A stretch of DNA of 64,000 nucleotides from Variovorax boronicumulans (GTDB taxonomy: Bacteria; Pseudomonadota; Gammaproteobacteria; Burkholderiales; Burkholderiaceae_C). This document shows, piece after piece, positions 33,028 to 42,003 of the stretch; the first letter of the stretch is position 1; each line of letters begins with the position of its first letter. The position numbers and the translations under genes are program-made. The notes beneath the pieces were generated by a model that did no database searches, was not told where the DNA came from, and saw nothing but the letters and a program-made list of their open reading frames with translations. The DNA is taken from contig NZ_JAUSSG010000015.1 of the NCBI RefSeq assembly GCF_030812215.1, positions 54,388 to 118,387 on the forward strand, written 5' to 3'.

Positions 33028-34703
33028 GACGGCAGCAGCGCGGCCAGCGTCTGCAGGGTGTCGGCCTCGGCCACCGGCTTGTCTTCCCGCCAGCGCAGCA
33101 TCCGCGGAAAGCGCACCGCGATGCCGCTCTTGTGCCGCGTGCTGCGTGCGATGCCCTCGAAGCCCAGCTCGAACACCAGCGTCGGCTTGACGCTCTTCAC
33201 CGGCCCGAAGCTTTCGATGGTGGTCTTGCGGATGATCGCGTCCACGCGCGCCATCTCCGCGTCGGTGAGTCCCGAGTAGGCCTTGGCGAACGGCACGAGC
33301 TTGCGGTCAACTTGCTCGGGCGGTCCGTCCCACACCGCGAAGGTGTAGTCGCTGAAAAGGCTTGCGCGGCGCCCGTGCCCGCGCTGCGCGTAGATGAGCA
33401 CGGCGTCGATGCTGAGCGGCTCGATCTTCCACTTCCACCACACGCCCACGTCCTTCGTGCGGCCCACGCCGTACTGCGCGTCGCGGCGCTTGAGCATCAT
33501 TCCTTCGACGCCCATGGCGCGCGCCGCTTCGCGCTGGCGCGCGAGATCGCGCCAGTCGAGGCCGGTGAGCATCGGGCTCGGCAGCAGCGAGGGATGCTGC
33601 ATGCGCGCGACGAGGTCGTCGAGCAGCACGCGGCGCGCCGACAGCGGCTCTGCGCGCAGATCACGCCCTTCCCATTCGAGGAGGTCGTAGGCCAGCAGCA
33701 CCACGGGGATATCTCGCAACAGCTTGGCACCCAGCGTCTTGCGGCCGATGCGCTTCTGCAGTTCGGCAAAGGGCTGCACCTTGCCTTCACCCTCGGGTGA
33801 GTTTTCTGCCTTGCGCCACACGGCGATCTCGCCGTCCAGCACCGTTCCATCCGGCAGCGCTTCGCCGAGCACCGCGAGTTCGGGAAAGCGATCGGTCACC
33901 AGCTCTTCGCCGCGCGACCACAGCCACGCCACGCCCGCGCGCTTGATGAGCTGCGCGCGGATGCCGTCCCACTTCCACTCGACGATCCAGTCGGCCGGCG
34001 GGCCCAACACGGCATCGAACTGTTCGAGCGGAATGTTGAACGGATGCGCAAGGAAGAAGGGATACGGCTGCCCGCTGGTCTTCTGCACCTGCTCGGCATC
34101 GGACTCCGGCGCGATCAGCGTCGCGTAGTCGCCTGCCTTCGGCCGCGCACCGATGTGCGTGTAGCCCATCAGCCGCTGCGCGACGCGCTTGGCATCGATG
34201 CCGCCCACCGCCGCGAGCGCCTGCGTGACCTGCAGCTTCGACACGCCGACGCGGAACGCGCCCGTGATGAGCTTGAAGTAGACCAGCCGCTCCTCGGCCG
34301 CGAGCTGCCGCCACTGGGCGCGCAGCCGGTCCGCCAGCTCTTCGGGCGCGGTCTTCGCGGCCTCGCGCAGGGGCAGCAGGTGCTGCTCGACCCAGGCCGC
34401 GAGCCCGAGGTCGTGCACTTCGCTCGGCGGCGGCAGCAACAACGCGATGGTCTCCGCGAGATCGCCCACCGCGTCGTAGCTCTCATCGAACAGCCACTCG
34501 GGCAGGCCTGCGGCTTCCTGCGCGAGCAGGCGCAGCAGCTTGGTGGGCACGAGCTGGCGCGGCTTGCCACCGGCCAGGAAGTAGACGGCCCATGCGGCAT
34601 CGGCCGCGTCGGCGTCGCGCAGGTAGCGCTGCAAGGCCGCCTGCTTGGCAAGGCTCGACGTGCTGGCGTCGAGTTCGCGGTAGAGCGCTGCGAAGTCCTT
34701 CAC
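33024..34703 (-). CDS. ATP-dependent DNA ligase (ligase-associated repair cluster)
   Basis: The 559-aa ligase has an N-terminal helical DNA-binding domain (about 1-200), an adenylation domain with the nucleotidyl Lys in EWKWDGIRAQ (motif I) plus LDGEIAVW (motif III) and VEGMMLKRRDAQYG (motif IV), and an OB domain (WWKWKIEPLSIDAVLIYAQ, motif V). It is a free-standing ligase, not the polymerase fusion LigD. It probably seals breaks together with the adjacent exonuclease and helicase. Its start overlaps the exonuclease stop by 4 bp. Confidence 0.95.
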   Translation of the reverse strand: MKDFAALYRELDASTSSLAKQAALQRYLRDADAADAAWAVYFLAGGKPRQLVPTKLLRLLAQEAAGLPEWLFDESYDAVGDLAETIALLLPPPSEVHDLGLAAWVEQHLLPLREAAKTAPEELADRLRAQWRQLAAEERLVYFKLITGAFRVGVSKLQVTQALAAVGGIDAKRVAQRLMGYTHIGARPKAGDYATLIAPESDAEQVQKTSGQPYPFFLAHPFNIPLEQFDAVLGPPADWIVEWKWDGIRAQLIKRAGVAWLWSRGEELVTDRFPELAVLGEALPDGTVLDGEIAVWRKAENSPEGEGKVQPFAELQKRIGRKTLGAKLLRDIPVVLLAYDLLEWEGRDLRAEPLSARRVLLDDLVARMQHPSLLPSPMLTGLDWRDLARQREAARAMGVEGMMLKRRDAQYGVGRTKDVGVWWKWKIEPLSIDAVLIYAQRGHGRRASLFSDYTFAVWDGPPEQVDRKLVPFAKAYSGLTDAEMARVDAIIRKTTIESFGPVKSVKPTLVFELGFEGIARSTRHKSGIAVRFPRMLRWREDKPVAEADTLQTLAALLPS

Positions 34704-35752
34704 TTCGCTTCCTCCTCCTTGGCGGCGGGCGCTGCGGCCGGGGCCTCCTGATCGTCTTCATCGCCGTACTCGGTCTTGAAGCCTTGCGCATCGAGCCCGT
34801 TTTCCGTCAGCCACCGCACCATCACCTGCACGCTGCCATGCGTCACGAACACGCGCTCGGCGCCGGTGCCCGCAATGGCCTGCTGCAGGCCGGGCCAGTC
34901 GGCATGGTCGGACATGACGAAGCCGCGGTCCACGCCGCGCCGGCGGCGCGTGCCGCGCAACTGCATCCAGCCGCTCGCGAAGGCATCGGCGTAATTGGCG
35001 AAGCGCTTCATCCATGGCGTGCCCTGCGCGGACGGTGGCGCGAGCACCAGCGCGCGTTTCAGCAGCGCCGCATCGACGCCGGGATCGGTGGCGCGCACCG
35101 TCTCCGGCAGCGCCACGCCCGCAGCGCGGTACACCGCATTGAGCGGCTCGACCGCGCCGTGAACGACGATGGGCCCGATCGACGCATCGACCCCATGCAG
35201 GATGCGCTGCGCCTTGCCGAAGGCGTAGCAGAACAGCACCGACGCGCGGCCGGCTTCCGCATTGGCGCGCCACCAGGCATCGATCTCCGCGAACAGCACG
35301 GCCTGCGTGGGCCAGCGGTAGATCGGCAGGCCGAAGGTCGACTCGGTGATGAAGGTGTCGCATGGCACGGGCTCGAAGGGCGTGCAGGTGCCGTCGGGCT
35401 CGGTCTTGTAGTCGCCCGAGGCGACCCACACGCGTCCGCCGTGTTCGAGCCGCACCTGCGCCGAGCCCAGCACATGGCCGGCCGGGTGCAGGGAGAGGCG
35501 CACGCCGTGGTGCTCGATGGCTTCGCCGTAAGGCAGTGTCTGCAGGTTGATGTCCGCCCCGAGCCGGGTACGCAGCGTGCCGGCACTGTCGGTGTGCGCG
35601 AGGTAATGCGCGTGCCCGACGCGGGCGTGGTCCGAATGCGCATGCGTGATGACCGCGCGCGCCACCGGCCGCCACGGGTCGATGTAGAAATCGCCGGGCG
35701 GGCAATACAGGCCCTCGGGCCGGGCGACGACGAGATCCAGCTTGTCGGGCAT
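34700..35752 (-). CDS. Ligase-associated DNA damage-response exonuclease (metallo-beta-lactamase fold)
   Basis: The 350-aa protein of the MBL/beta-CASP type shows HAHSDHARVG (the HxHxDH metal motif), HPAGHVLGSAQVRLEHGG, a beta-CASP region and FVMSDHADWPGLQQAI, FVTHGSVQVMVRWL. It is related to SNM1/Artemis-like nucleases and normally coded with the ligase. The ATG at 35752 is taken; another at 35761 adds three residues; no clear ribosome-binding site exists at either. It leads the minus-strand operon exonuclease-ligase-helicase. The C-terminal 20 residues are Ala/Glu/Lys-rich. Confidence 0.93.
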   Translation of the reverse strand: MPDKLDLVVARPEGLYCPPGDFYIDPWRPVARAVITHAHSDHARVGHAHYLAHTDSAGTLRTRLGADINLQTLPYGEAIEHHGVRLSLHPAGHVLGSAQVRLEHGGRVWVASGDYKTEPDGTCTPFEPVPCDTFITESTFGLPIYRWPTQAVLFAEIDAWWRANAEAGRASVLFCYAFGKAQRILHGVDASIGPIVVHGAVEPLNAVYRAAGVALPETVRATDPGVDAALLKRALVLAPPSAQGTPWMKRFANYADAFASGWMQLRGTRRRRGVDRGFVMSDHADWPGLQQAIAGTGAERVFVTHGSVQVMVRWLTENGLDAQGFKTEYGDEDDQEAPAAAPAAKEEEAK

Positions 35753-35844
35753 GGCCGCCATCGTAGGCCCGGCCGGGCGGCCGCGCCGCCGAATGGCGAC
35801 CGCGAAGCGATGTGGGCCGGCGCCTACTTGCCTGCTGCTGCCTG

Positions 35845-36366
35845 CTACTTCTTGCCGCGCCCGCCCATCATGTCGTGCACATTCATCTTCATGCCGTTCA
35901 TCACCACGTCGCCCGGCTTCTGGTCGGGCTTGCAGGGGCCGACCCAGCGGGCCTCCACGATGGTGGTGGCCCCGGCGCGGCCCATGAGCGGCGGGCTGTA
36001 GGTCGACTTGCTCTCCACGCGGTAGCCGGTGCTGAAGTCGCCGGTCATCACGGCCTGCGAGGTGGCGGTGGTCTGGCCGATCTTGCAGACCGAGTCGATC
36101 ACCATCTTGCCGCCTTCCATGCGCATGTCCTGCTTGGCGCACATGTCCTTGCCCATGCCCTGGCCCATGTCGCGCAGCATCTTGTCGGTGGTGGCGTCGA
36201 TGCATTGCTGGATGGCCTGGGGGCTCGCCTTGCTGCCGGGGCCGTCGCTGGTCTGCATTTCCCAGAGGCCCGGTTTGCGCGCGGGGTAGTCGAGGGCGAA
36301 AGCCGAGCCGGCGCAAAGGCAGGCGGCTGCCATGCAGGCGGTGGCAACGGACGAACGGATCTTCAT
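35845..36366 (-). CDS. DUF3617-type exported protein
   Basis: The 173-aa product has a signal peptide (MKIRSSVATACMAAACLCAGSAFA) and then the DUF3617 pattern: YPARKPGLWEMQT, IQQCIDATTDKMLRDM, four or more Cys and VEARWVGPCKPDQKPGDVVMNGM near the end. The last 30 residues are Met/Lys-rich and might bind metal. It is probably periplasmic; its function is unknown. It stands alone between the repair operon and the PAP2 gene. Confidence 0.87.
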   Translation of the reverse strand: MKIRSSVATACMAAACLCAGSAFALDYPARKPGLWEMQTSDGPGSKASPQAIQQCIDATTDKMLRDMGQGMGKDMCAKQDMRMEGGKMVIDSVCKIGQTTATSQAVMTGDFSTGYRVESKSTYSPPLMGRAGATTIVEARWVGPCKPDQKPGDVVMNGMKMNVHDMMGGRGKK

Positions 36367-36442
36367 GAGGGCTCCTGCATCGGATGAAAGACGATGACAG
36401 TTTGTACCGCAGGCGGCACGCCCGACAAATACAACGGCCGGC

Positions 36443-37141
36443 CTACACCGCGCGCATGCCCACGGGCTGCGCGGCCGTGCCGCGCTCGCGCGATACGAAG
36501 CCGAGCACGAGGCCCAGCACCAGCCCGCCGAGCACGTCGATCAGCACATGCTGGCGCACCGCCATCGTCGAATACACGATGGCCACGGCCCATGCCACGT
36601 TGAAGAGGCGCAGCCATGCGGGCGCGCCGGCGTCGCGCAGTTGGCGGCCGAGCACGATGCAGCTGAACACCGAGAACGACACGTGCAGCGACGGAAAGGC
36701 ATTGCCGGCCGAGTCGACCGTCTTCAGGAAATGCAGCGACGTGCCCGGCGTCGCGTCGATGGTGAAGTTCGGAATCGCCGTGGGCATGAACCAGAAGACG
36801 ACCAGTGCAAGGGCCGTCATCGCCGCGCAGCCGATGGAGAAGCTCCAGAGCTCGCGCTTGTCCTTGGCCAGCAGCACCGGCAGCGCGATGTAGCCCCAGA
36901 GCGAAAGATAGACGGGGAGAACGGCCGGCCAGAACGCGATCAGCCGGTCGAAGGCGGTGAGCGGCAGCACCCAGGCCTGGCCCGCGTTCTTCATGATCCA
37001 GAAGTACAGCGGAAAGAAGCCGATGGTGGCGACGGTGTTGCCCACCACCTTGAGCGGCCACAGCGTCCTGCAGCGCAGCCACAGGGCGCGCAGCCATCGC
37101 GTTGAAATGGACGAAGAATCGTCGGAAGAGAAATGCGTCAT
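36443..37141 (-). CDS. PAP2-family membrane phosphatase
   Basis: The 232-aa integral membrane phosphatase has about six membrane spans. The motif C2-like NAFPSLHVSFSVFSC holds the catalytic His and Ser; RQHVLIDVLGGLVLG is motif C3 with Arg, His and Asp. The first motif (KxxxxxxRP) is weak, with KRELWSF at the expected point. It probably dephosphorylates a lipid phosphate such as undecaprenyl pyrophosphate or phosphatidic acid, or takes part in inositol-lipid remodelling. The start is the ATG at 37141. Confidence 0.85.
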   Translation of the reverse strand: MTHFSSDDSSSISTRWLRALWLRCRTLWPLKVVGNTVATIGFFPLYFWIMKNAGQAWVLPLTAFDRLIAFWPAVLPVYLSLWGYIALPVLLAKDKRELWSFSIGCAAMTALALVVFWFMPTAIPNFTIDATPGTSLHFLKTVDSAGNAFPSLHVSFSVFSCIVLGRQLRDAGAPAWLRLFNVAWAVAIVYSTMAVRQHVLIDVLGGLVLGLVLGFVSRERGTAAQPVGMRAV

Positions 37142-37190
37142 GGATGCCGATGGCCATGCGGCATGGCCTCGCGGGTGCGAGGCCGGCGCA

Positions 37191-38357
37191 TCACCAGGGC
37201 GTCCACTTTAATTGGCTTTGGCTCGACGCCACCGTGCGCTCGATGAAGCGCACGCCGCGCGCGCCGTCTTCCACGCGCGGATAGTCCGCCGCGAGCGGAT
37301 CGGCGGCCTGTCCCGCGAGCCGCGCACGGATGTCCGCCGCCACGCCCGCATAGATGTTCGCGAAAGCCTCGATGAAGCCTTCGGGGTGCCCCGTCGGCAG
37401 CCGGCTCGCGCGCCGCGCCGCTTCGCACAGCCACGGCCCGCCGCGCGTGAAGATGCGCTTGGGCCCGTCGTGCGGCAGATGCACCAGCTGGCTCGGCTGC
37501 TCCTGGTGCCATTCGAGCGTGCCGAGCGCGCCCGAGATACGCAGGCGCAGGTCGTTCTCCAGGCCCGTGCTGATCTGCGAGGCGATCAGCACGCCCCGCG
37601 CACCGCCCTTGAAGCGCAGCAGCAGGCTGCCGTCGTCGTCCAGCATGCGGCCCGGCACATGCGCGGTGAGGTCGGCGCAGAGGCTCTCGATCTCCAGGCC
37701 CGTGATGCTCGCGACGAGGTTCTCGGCATGCGAACCGATGTCGCCGATGGCGCCGGCCGCGCCGCTGCGCGCGGGGTCGGTGCGCCAGTCGGCTTGCTTG
37801 TTGCTGCCGCTGCCCTCGACGTGGCTCGCGAGCCAGCCCTGGTTGTATTCGACGACGATCTTGCGGATGGCGCCCAGCTGGCCAGAGCGCACCATCTCGC
37901 GCGCCTGCCGCACCATCGGATAGCCGGTGTAGTTGTAGGTCACGCCGAACACCGTGCCCCGATTGGCGACGGTGGCGACCAATGCATCGGCTTGATCGCG
38001 CGTGTGTACCAACGGCTTGTCGCACACGACGTGAAAACCCGCATCGGCAAAGGCCTGCGCGACCGGAAAGTGCACATGGTTGGGCGTGACGATCGAGACG
38101 AAGTCGATGCGCTCGTTCGCGGGGCGTTTCAGTTCGTCGGCCAGCAGCGTCTGCCAGTCGCCGTGGTTGCGGTCGTCGGCCAGGCCCAGGTCGCGGCCCG
38201 AGGCACGCGCCTTGTCGGGGCTGGACGAGAGTGCACCCGCGACGAATTCGATCTGGCCGTCCAGCGCCATGGCCTTGCGGTGCACGGCGCCGATGAAGGC
38301 GTCGCGGCCGCCACCGACCATGGCGTAGCGGAGCTTGCGAAGAGGTGTATCGGTCAT
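37191..38357 (-). CDS. Gfo/Idh/MocA-family oxidoreductase
   Basis: The 388-aa NAD(P)-dependent sugar or inositol dehydrogenase has a Rossmann domain (LRYAMVGGGRDAFIGAVHRKAMALDG), the CDKPLVHTRDQADALV motif with the catalytic Lys, and GDIGSHAENLV with the Asp/His pair used on sugar substrates. The ATG at 38357 is chosen because the upstream frame runs through a REP-like repeat. It lies downstream of the carbohydrate ABC genes on the same strand, so it likely oxidises the imported sugar or polyol. Confidence 0.93.
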   Translation of the reverse strand: MTDTPLRKLRYAMVGGGRDAFIGAVHRKAMALDGQIEFVAGALSSSPDKARASGRDLGLADDRNHGDWQTLLADELKRPANERIDFVSIVTPNHVHFPVAQAFADAGFHVVCDKPLVHTRDQADALVATVANRGTVFGVTYNYTGYPMVRQAREMVRSGQLGAIRKIVVEYNQGWLASHVEGSGSNKQADWRTDPARSGAAGAIGDIGSHAENLVASITGLEIESLCADLTAHVPGRMLDDDGSLLLRFKGGARGVLIASQISTGLENDLRLRISGALGTLEWHQEQPSQLVHLPHDGPKRIFTRGGPWLCEAARRASRLPTGHPEGFIEAFANIYAGVAADIRARLAGQAADPLAADYPRVEDGARGVRFIERTVASSQSQLKWTPW

Positions 38358-38373
38358 ATCGTGCTTTTTCGAG

Positions 38374-38464
38374 GGACACCGCGGAACCGGCTTTGCCGGG
38401 CCGCAGGTGTTGCCCCCGGTAGGGGGTTGGCGAAGCGACACGAAGTGCGCGAAGCCTGGGGGCG
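38374..38464. repeat. REP-like intergenic repeat
   Basis: A GC-rich block contains GCCGGGCCG, the hairpin CCCCCGGTAGGGGG and the string GAAGCGACACGAAGTGCGCG, then CCTGGGGG. It shares the GCCGGGCCG start with the element at 16475. Such blocks are dispersed repeats of comamonad genomes. It lies between the dehydrogenase and binding-protein genes and could attenuate the operon. Confidence 0.6.
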
Positions 38465-38467
38465 AAC

Positions 38468-39430
38468 TTAGAAAGGCGAGTTCGGGTGGTAGAAGTCCTT
38501 GGCGTTTTCCTTGGTGATCAGCACCGAAGGAATGATCGTCGTCGCCGGCAGCTTCTCGCCCTTCAGGCGCGCTTCGGCCGTGAGCTTGATCGCGTCGTAG
38601 ATGAACTTGGGCGAGTAGCTCACGTCGGCGCCGATGCGCTTGTCCTTGCCGTCCATGATGGTCTTGACCATGTCCTTGGCGCCCGCGCCGCCGAACACGA
38701 TCTTGATGTCGTCGCGCTTGGCTTGCGAGATGGCCTTGAGCACGCCCACGGCCATGTCGTCGTCGGCCGCCCAGATGGCATCGATCTGCTTGAAGCGCGT
38801 GAGGTAGTCCTGCGTGACCTTGAAGGCGTCGTCGCGGTTCCAGTTGGCGTACTTGGCATCGAGCAGCTTGATGTCGGGGCTGCCCTTCAACACCGCGTTG
38901 AAGGCGTCCATGCGCTCGTTGTCCAGCGTGGTGGCAATGCCGCGCAGCGCGACCACGTTGCCCTTGCCGCCGAGTTGCTTGACGATGTATTCGGCCGGGA
39001 TCTTGCCAAAGGCGGTGTTGTCGCCGGCCACGTACGCATCCTGCGCGCTGGTGTCGGTGAGGCCGCGGTCGACCACGGTGACATACGCGCCCTTGGCCTT
39101 GACCTGCGCGACCGGCTTGGTGAGCGCGGCCGATTCGAACGGGAACACGACCAGCGCGTTGATCTTGGTGACCGTCGACAGGTCCTGCAGCTGGTTGGCC
39201 TGCTCGGGCGCGTTGGCTGCGGTCTTGATCGTGATCTTCAGGTCCTTGTGTTCCTTCTCCAGGTCTTTCTTCGCCTGGTTGGCCCAGTAGTTGATGCCGC
39301 CCATGAAGCTGTGCGTGGCCGCGGGAATCGAAACGCCGAGGTTGACCTTTTCCGCGGCGAGCGCGGGCAGGCTGGCAAACGCTGCGGCGGCGACGGCCGT
39401 GAGTGCGATGCGACGGGTGAAAGTTGTCAT
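38468..39430 (-). CDS. Sugar ABC transporter substrate-binding protein
   Basis: The 320-aa periplasmic protein is of the RbsB/Peripla_BP_4 class. A signal peptide (RRIALTAVAAAAFASLPALAAEK) is followed by VNLGVSIPAATHSFMGGINYWANQAKKDLEK, NALVVFPFESAALTKPVAQVKAKGAYVTVVDRGL, AAEYIV-type helix 4 and IDAIWAADDDMAVGVLKAI. The Arg/Asp/Asn pattern of the hinge suits a pentose, hexose or polyol, but the ligand cannot be named. It is last in the transport set but usually the most abundant protein. Confidence 0.92.
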   Translation of the reverse strand: MTTFTRRIALTAVAAAAFASLPALAAEKVNLGVSIPAATHSFMGGINYWANQAKKDLEKEHKDLKITIKTAANAPEQANQLQDLSTVTKINALVVFPFESAALTKPVAQVKAKGAYVTVVDRGLTDTSAQDAYVAGDNTAFGKIPAEYIVKQLGGKGNVVALRGIATTLDNERMDAFNAVLKGSPDIKLLDAKYANWNRDDAFKVTQDYLTRFKQIDAIWAADDDMAVGVLKAISQAKRDDIKIVFGGAGAKDMVKTIMDGKDKRIGADVSYSPKFIYDAIKLTAEARLKGEKLPATTIIPSVLITKENAKDFYHPNSPF

Positions 39431-39473
39431 GCGGGATGTCTCCTCTTGGTGGGTGGAATGAAACGAGAAAGAA

Positions 39474-40508
39474 CTAGCGTCGGCCGCGCTGCAGGAACGC
39501 GACGATGATGATCACGAAGCCCTGCACCGCAGCGTTCAGGTACACGCTGATGATGCTGGTGAGGTTCAGGATGTTGCTGATGACCGAGAGCAGGATCGCG
39601 CCCACCACCGTGCCGGTGATGCTGCCCGCGCCGCCCTTCAACGCCGTGCCGCCGACGATCACCGCGGCGATCGCCTCGAGCTCCCACAGGAGGCCGGTGG
39701 TCGGCGAGGCCGAGCCCAGGCGCGGCACGTACAGCAGCGTCGCGATGCCCACGCACACGCCCAGCAGCACGTAGGTCATGATCTTCACGCGGTCCACATC
39801 GACCGCCGCATAGCGCGCCACCTGCTCGTTGGAGCCGATGGCCTGCACGTAGCGACCGTAGGCCGTGCGGTTCAGGATGACGCCGCCGATGATCGCGACG
39901 ATCACGAACACCCACACCGGCACCGGGATGCCCGCAAGGCTCGCGTAGTACACGGGCGCGTAGAGGTCCGACAGTTCGTTGTCGAGCGTGAGTGCACCGC
40001 CATCGGCAAAGTACGTGAGGTACGCGCGAAAGATGCCCAGCGTGCCCAGCGTCACGATGAAGGGCTCGATGCGCCCCTTGGTGATCAGGAGGCCGTGTGC
40101 GAGGCCGAACACCGCGCCCAGCACGATGGCCAGCACCGCACCCATCACCACCGCCAGCATCGGCGAGCCCGAGGCCGGGCCGGCCCAGTTGATGAACATG
40201 ATCACGCTGCCCGCGATGAGCGCGGCCATCGAACCCACCGACAGGTCGATGCCGCCCGAGATGATCACGAAGCACATGCCCACCGCGATGATGCCGATGA
40301 AGGCGGTGCGCGTGAGCACGTTCATCGCGTTGTCGACGGTGGCGAAGTCGCCGTTGAGCAGCGTGCCTGCGATGCACAGCAGCACGAGGCCGATGACCGG
40401 GCCGAGGCCGTGCAGGCGCTCGGTCCAGCGCGGCTTGGCTTCGCTGCGGTGCGCTGCGGCGGCCGCTTCAGGCTGCTGCGACGGGGGAGTTTGCGGTTCC
40501 GGTGGCAT
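39474..40508 (-). CDS. Sugar ABC transporter permease (RbsC-like)
   Basis: The 344-aa inner-membrane protein has about ten hydrophobic helices and the RbsC signature: AFIGIIAVGMCFVIISGGIDLSVGSMAALIAG, GLLITKGRIEPFIVTLGTLGIFRA, YVQAIGSNEQVARYAAVDVDRVKI and GSITGTVVGAILLSVISNILNL. A soluble 30-residue Pro/Gln/Ala-rich N-terminus precedes TM1. Its start lies 41 bp inside the end of the ATPase gene, with GAGGAG 10 bases upstream. Confidence 0.92.
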   Translation of the reverse strand: MPPEPQTPPSQQPEAAAAAHRSEAKPRWTERLHGLGPVIGLVLLCIAGTLLNGDFATVDNAMNVLTRTAFIGIIAVGMCFVIISGGIDLSVGSMAALIAGSVIMFINWAGPASGSPMLAVVMGAVLAIVLGAVFGLAHGLLITKGRIEPFIVTLGTLGIFRAYLTYFADGGALTLDNELSDLYAPVYYASLAGIPVPVWVFVIVAIIGGVILNRTAYGRYVQAIGSNEQVARYAAVDVDRVKIMTYVLLGVCVGIATLLYVPRLGSASPTTGLLWELEAIAAVIVGGTALKGGAGSITGTVVGAILLSVISNILNLTSIISVYLNAAVQGFVIIIVAFLQRGRR

Positions 40509-42003
40509 GAGCGATGAGCTCCTCTTCAGTCAAATGGTCCGCATCGAGCGTGGCAACCAGCTTGCCCGCGCGCATCACCGCGACGCGGTGGCACAGGCCG
40601 ATCAGTTCCATCAGCTCCGACGAGACGACGATCACCGCGAGCCCTTCGCGGGCGAGTCGCTGGATCAGGAAATAGATGTCGCGCTTGGCGCCCACGTCCA
40701 CGCCGCGCGTGGGCTCGTCGAGCACCACCACCTTCGGCTGCGGCTGCAGCACCTTGGCGAGCGCGAGCTTCTGCTGGTTGCCGCCCGAGAGCGACGACGC
40801 CTTGACGTCGAGCGAGCCGGTGCGGATGCCGTAGTCCTTCACCGCCTCGGCCAGCGCGCCGCGCTCGCCCTCGGGCTGCAGCCATGGCTTGGCATAGCGC
40901 TCGAGCGCCATCAGCGTGAGGTTCTGGCGCAGGCCGAAATTGACATGCAGGCCCTTGCCCTTGCGGTCTTCGCTCAGGTACGTGAGGCCGTGCTTGGCGG
41001 CATCGCGCGGATTGCGCCAGCCTTTCTCGTGCGGCACGGGCTTGCCAAGCATCTCGACGCTGCCGCTCGCGGGGCGCAGGCCGAGGAGGCCTTCGAAGAG
41101 TTCGGTGCGGCCAGCGCCGACCAGGCCCGCGAAGCCGAGGATCTCGCCGGGGCGCACCTCGAAGCTCGCGTCCTGCGCCCAGCCGGGCACGGTGAAGTTG
41201 CGCACGCGCATCGCAGGCGCGTCGGCGGCCACGACGAGGTCGCGCGGCGGATAAAGGTCGGCGAGTTCGCGGCCCACCATCAGGTTGGCCATCTGGTGGC
41301 GCGTGACATCGGACGTGAGCGCGCGGGCGACGAAGCGGCCGTCGCGCATCACGATCACCTCGTCGGTCACCTGCTCCACCTCGTCGAGCTTGTGCGAGAT
41401 GTAGACGATGGTCACGCCATCGGCGCGCAGTTGTGCGATGAGCTTGAACAGCCGCTCGGTCTCGCCGGGCGTGAGCGTGGCGGTGGGCTCGTCCATGATG
41501 AGCAGGCGCGCGCGGCGGGCGATGGCTTTCGCGATCTCGACCAGCTGCTTCTCGGCGACGATGAGCTTGCGCACCTTGGTGCGCGGATCGACCTGCAGGC
41601 CGACTGCGGCGAGCGCGGCTGCAGCATCGCGCTCCATCGTCGCATCGTCGAGCAGCCAGCCCTTCTTTTTTTCATGCCCGAGGAAAATGTTCTGCGCGAC
41701 GCTCAGGTCTTCGGCGAGGTTGAACTCCTGGTGGATCAGCACGATGCCCAGCGCTTCCGCATCGCGCGAGCTCGAGAACTGCTGCGGCTGGCCGTTGATG
41801 CGCAGCGTGCCTTCGGTGAGCTGTTCGTAGCCCGCGAGGATCTTCATCAGCGTGGACTTGCCCGCGCCGTTCTCGCCGAGAAGGCCGTACACGCGGCCCG
41901 GTGCGAGCGCGAAGCTCACGCCGTGCAGCACCTGCACGGGGCCGAAGGCCTTCACCACGCCGTCGAACTCGACGGCGACGCTGCCTTTGGTTTCGCTGTT
42001 CAT
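40468..42003 (-). CDS. Sugar ABC transporter ATPase (RbsA-like, duplicated)
   Basis: The 511-aa product has two ABC domains. Domain 1: Walker A GLLGENGAGKSTLMKIL, C-loop LIVAEKQLVEIAKAI, Walker B LLIMDEPTATLTPGE. Domain 2: GLVGAGRTELFEGLLG (degenerate Walker A), LSGGNQQKLALAKVL, VVVLDEPTRGVDVGAK. This is the standard pattern of sugar-class duplicated ATPases. The ATG at 42003 overlaps the ROK regulator stop (ATGA). The long upstream frame is a shadow of the regulator gene. Confidence 0.95.
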   Translation of the reverse strand: MNSETKGSVAVEFDGVVKAFGPVQVLHGVSFALAPGRVYGLLGENGAGKSTLMKILAGYEQLTEGTLRINGQPQQFSSSRDAEALGIVLIHQEFNLAEDLSVAQNIFLGHEKKKGWLLDDATMERDAAAALAAVGLQVDPRTKVRKLIVAEKQLVEIAKAIARRARLLIMDEPTATLTPGETERLFKLIAQLRADGVTIVYISHKLDEVEQVTDEVIVMRDGRFVARALTSDVTRHQMANLMVGRELADLYPPRDLVVAADAPAMRVRNFTVPGWAQDASFEVRPGEILGFAGLVGAGRTELFEGLLGLRPASGSVEMLGKPVPHEKGWRNPRDAAKHGLTYLSEDRKGKGLHVNFGLRQNLTLMALERYAKPWLQPEGERGALAEAVKDYGIRTGSLDVKASSLSGGNQQKLALAKVLQPQPKVVVLDEPTRGVDVGAKRDIYFLIQRLAREGLAVIVVSSELMELIGLCHRVAVMRAGKLVATLDADHLTEEELIAHATGTANSPVAAA

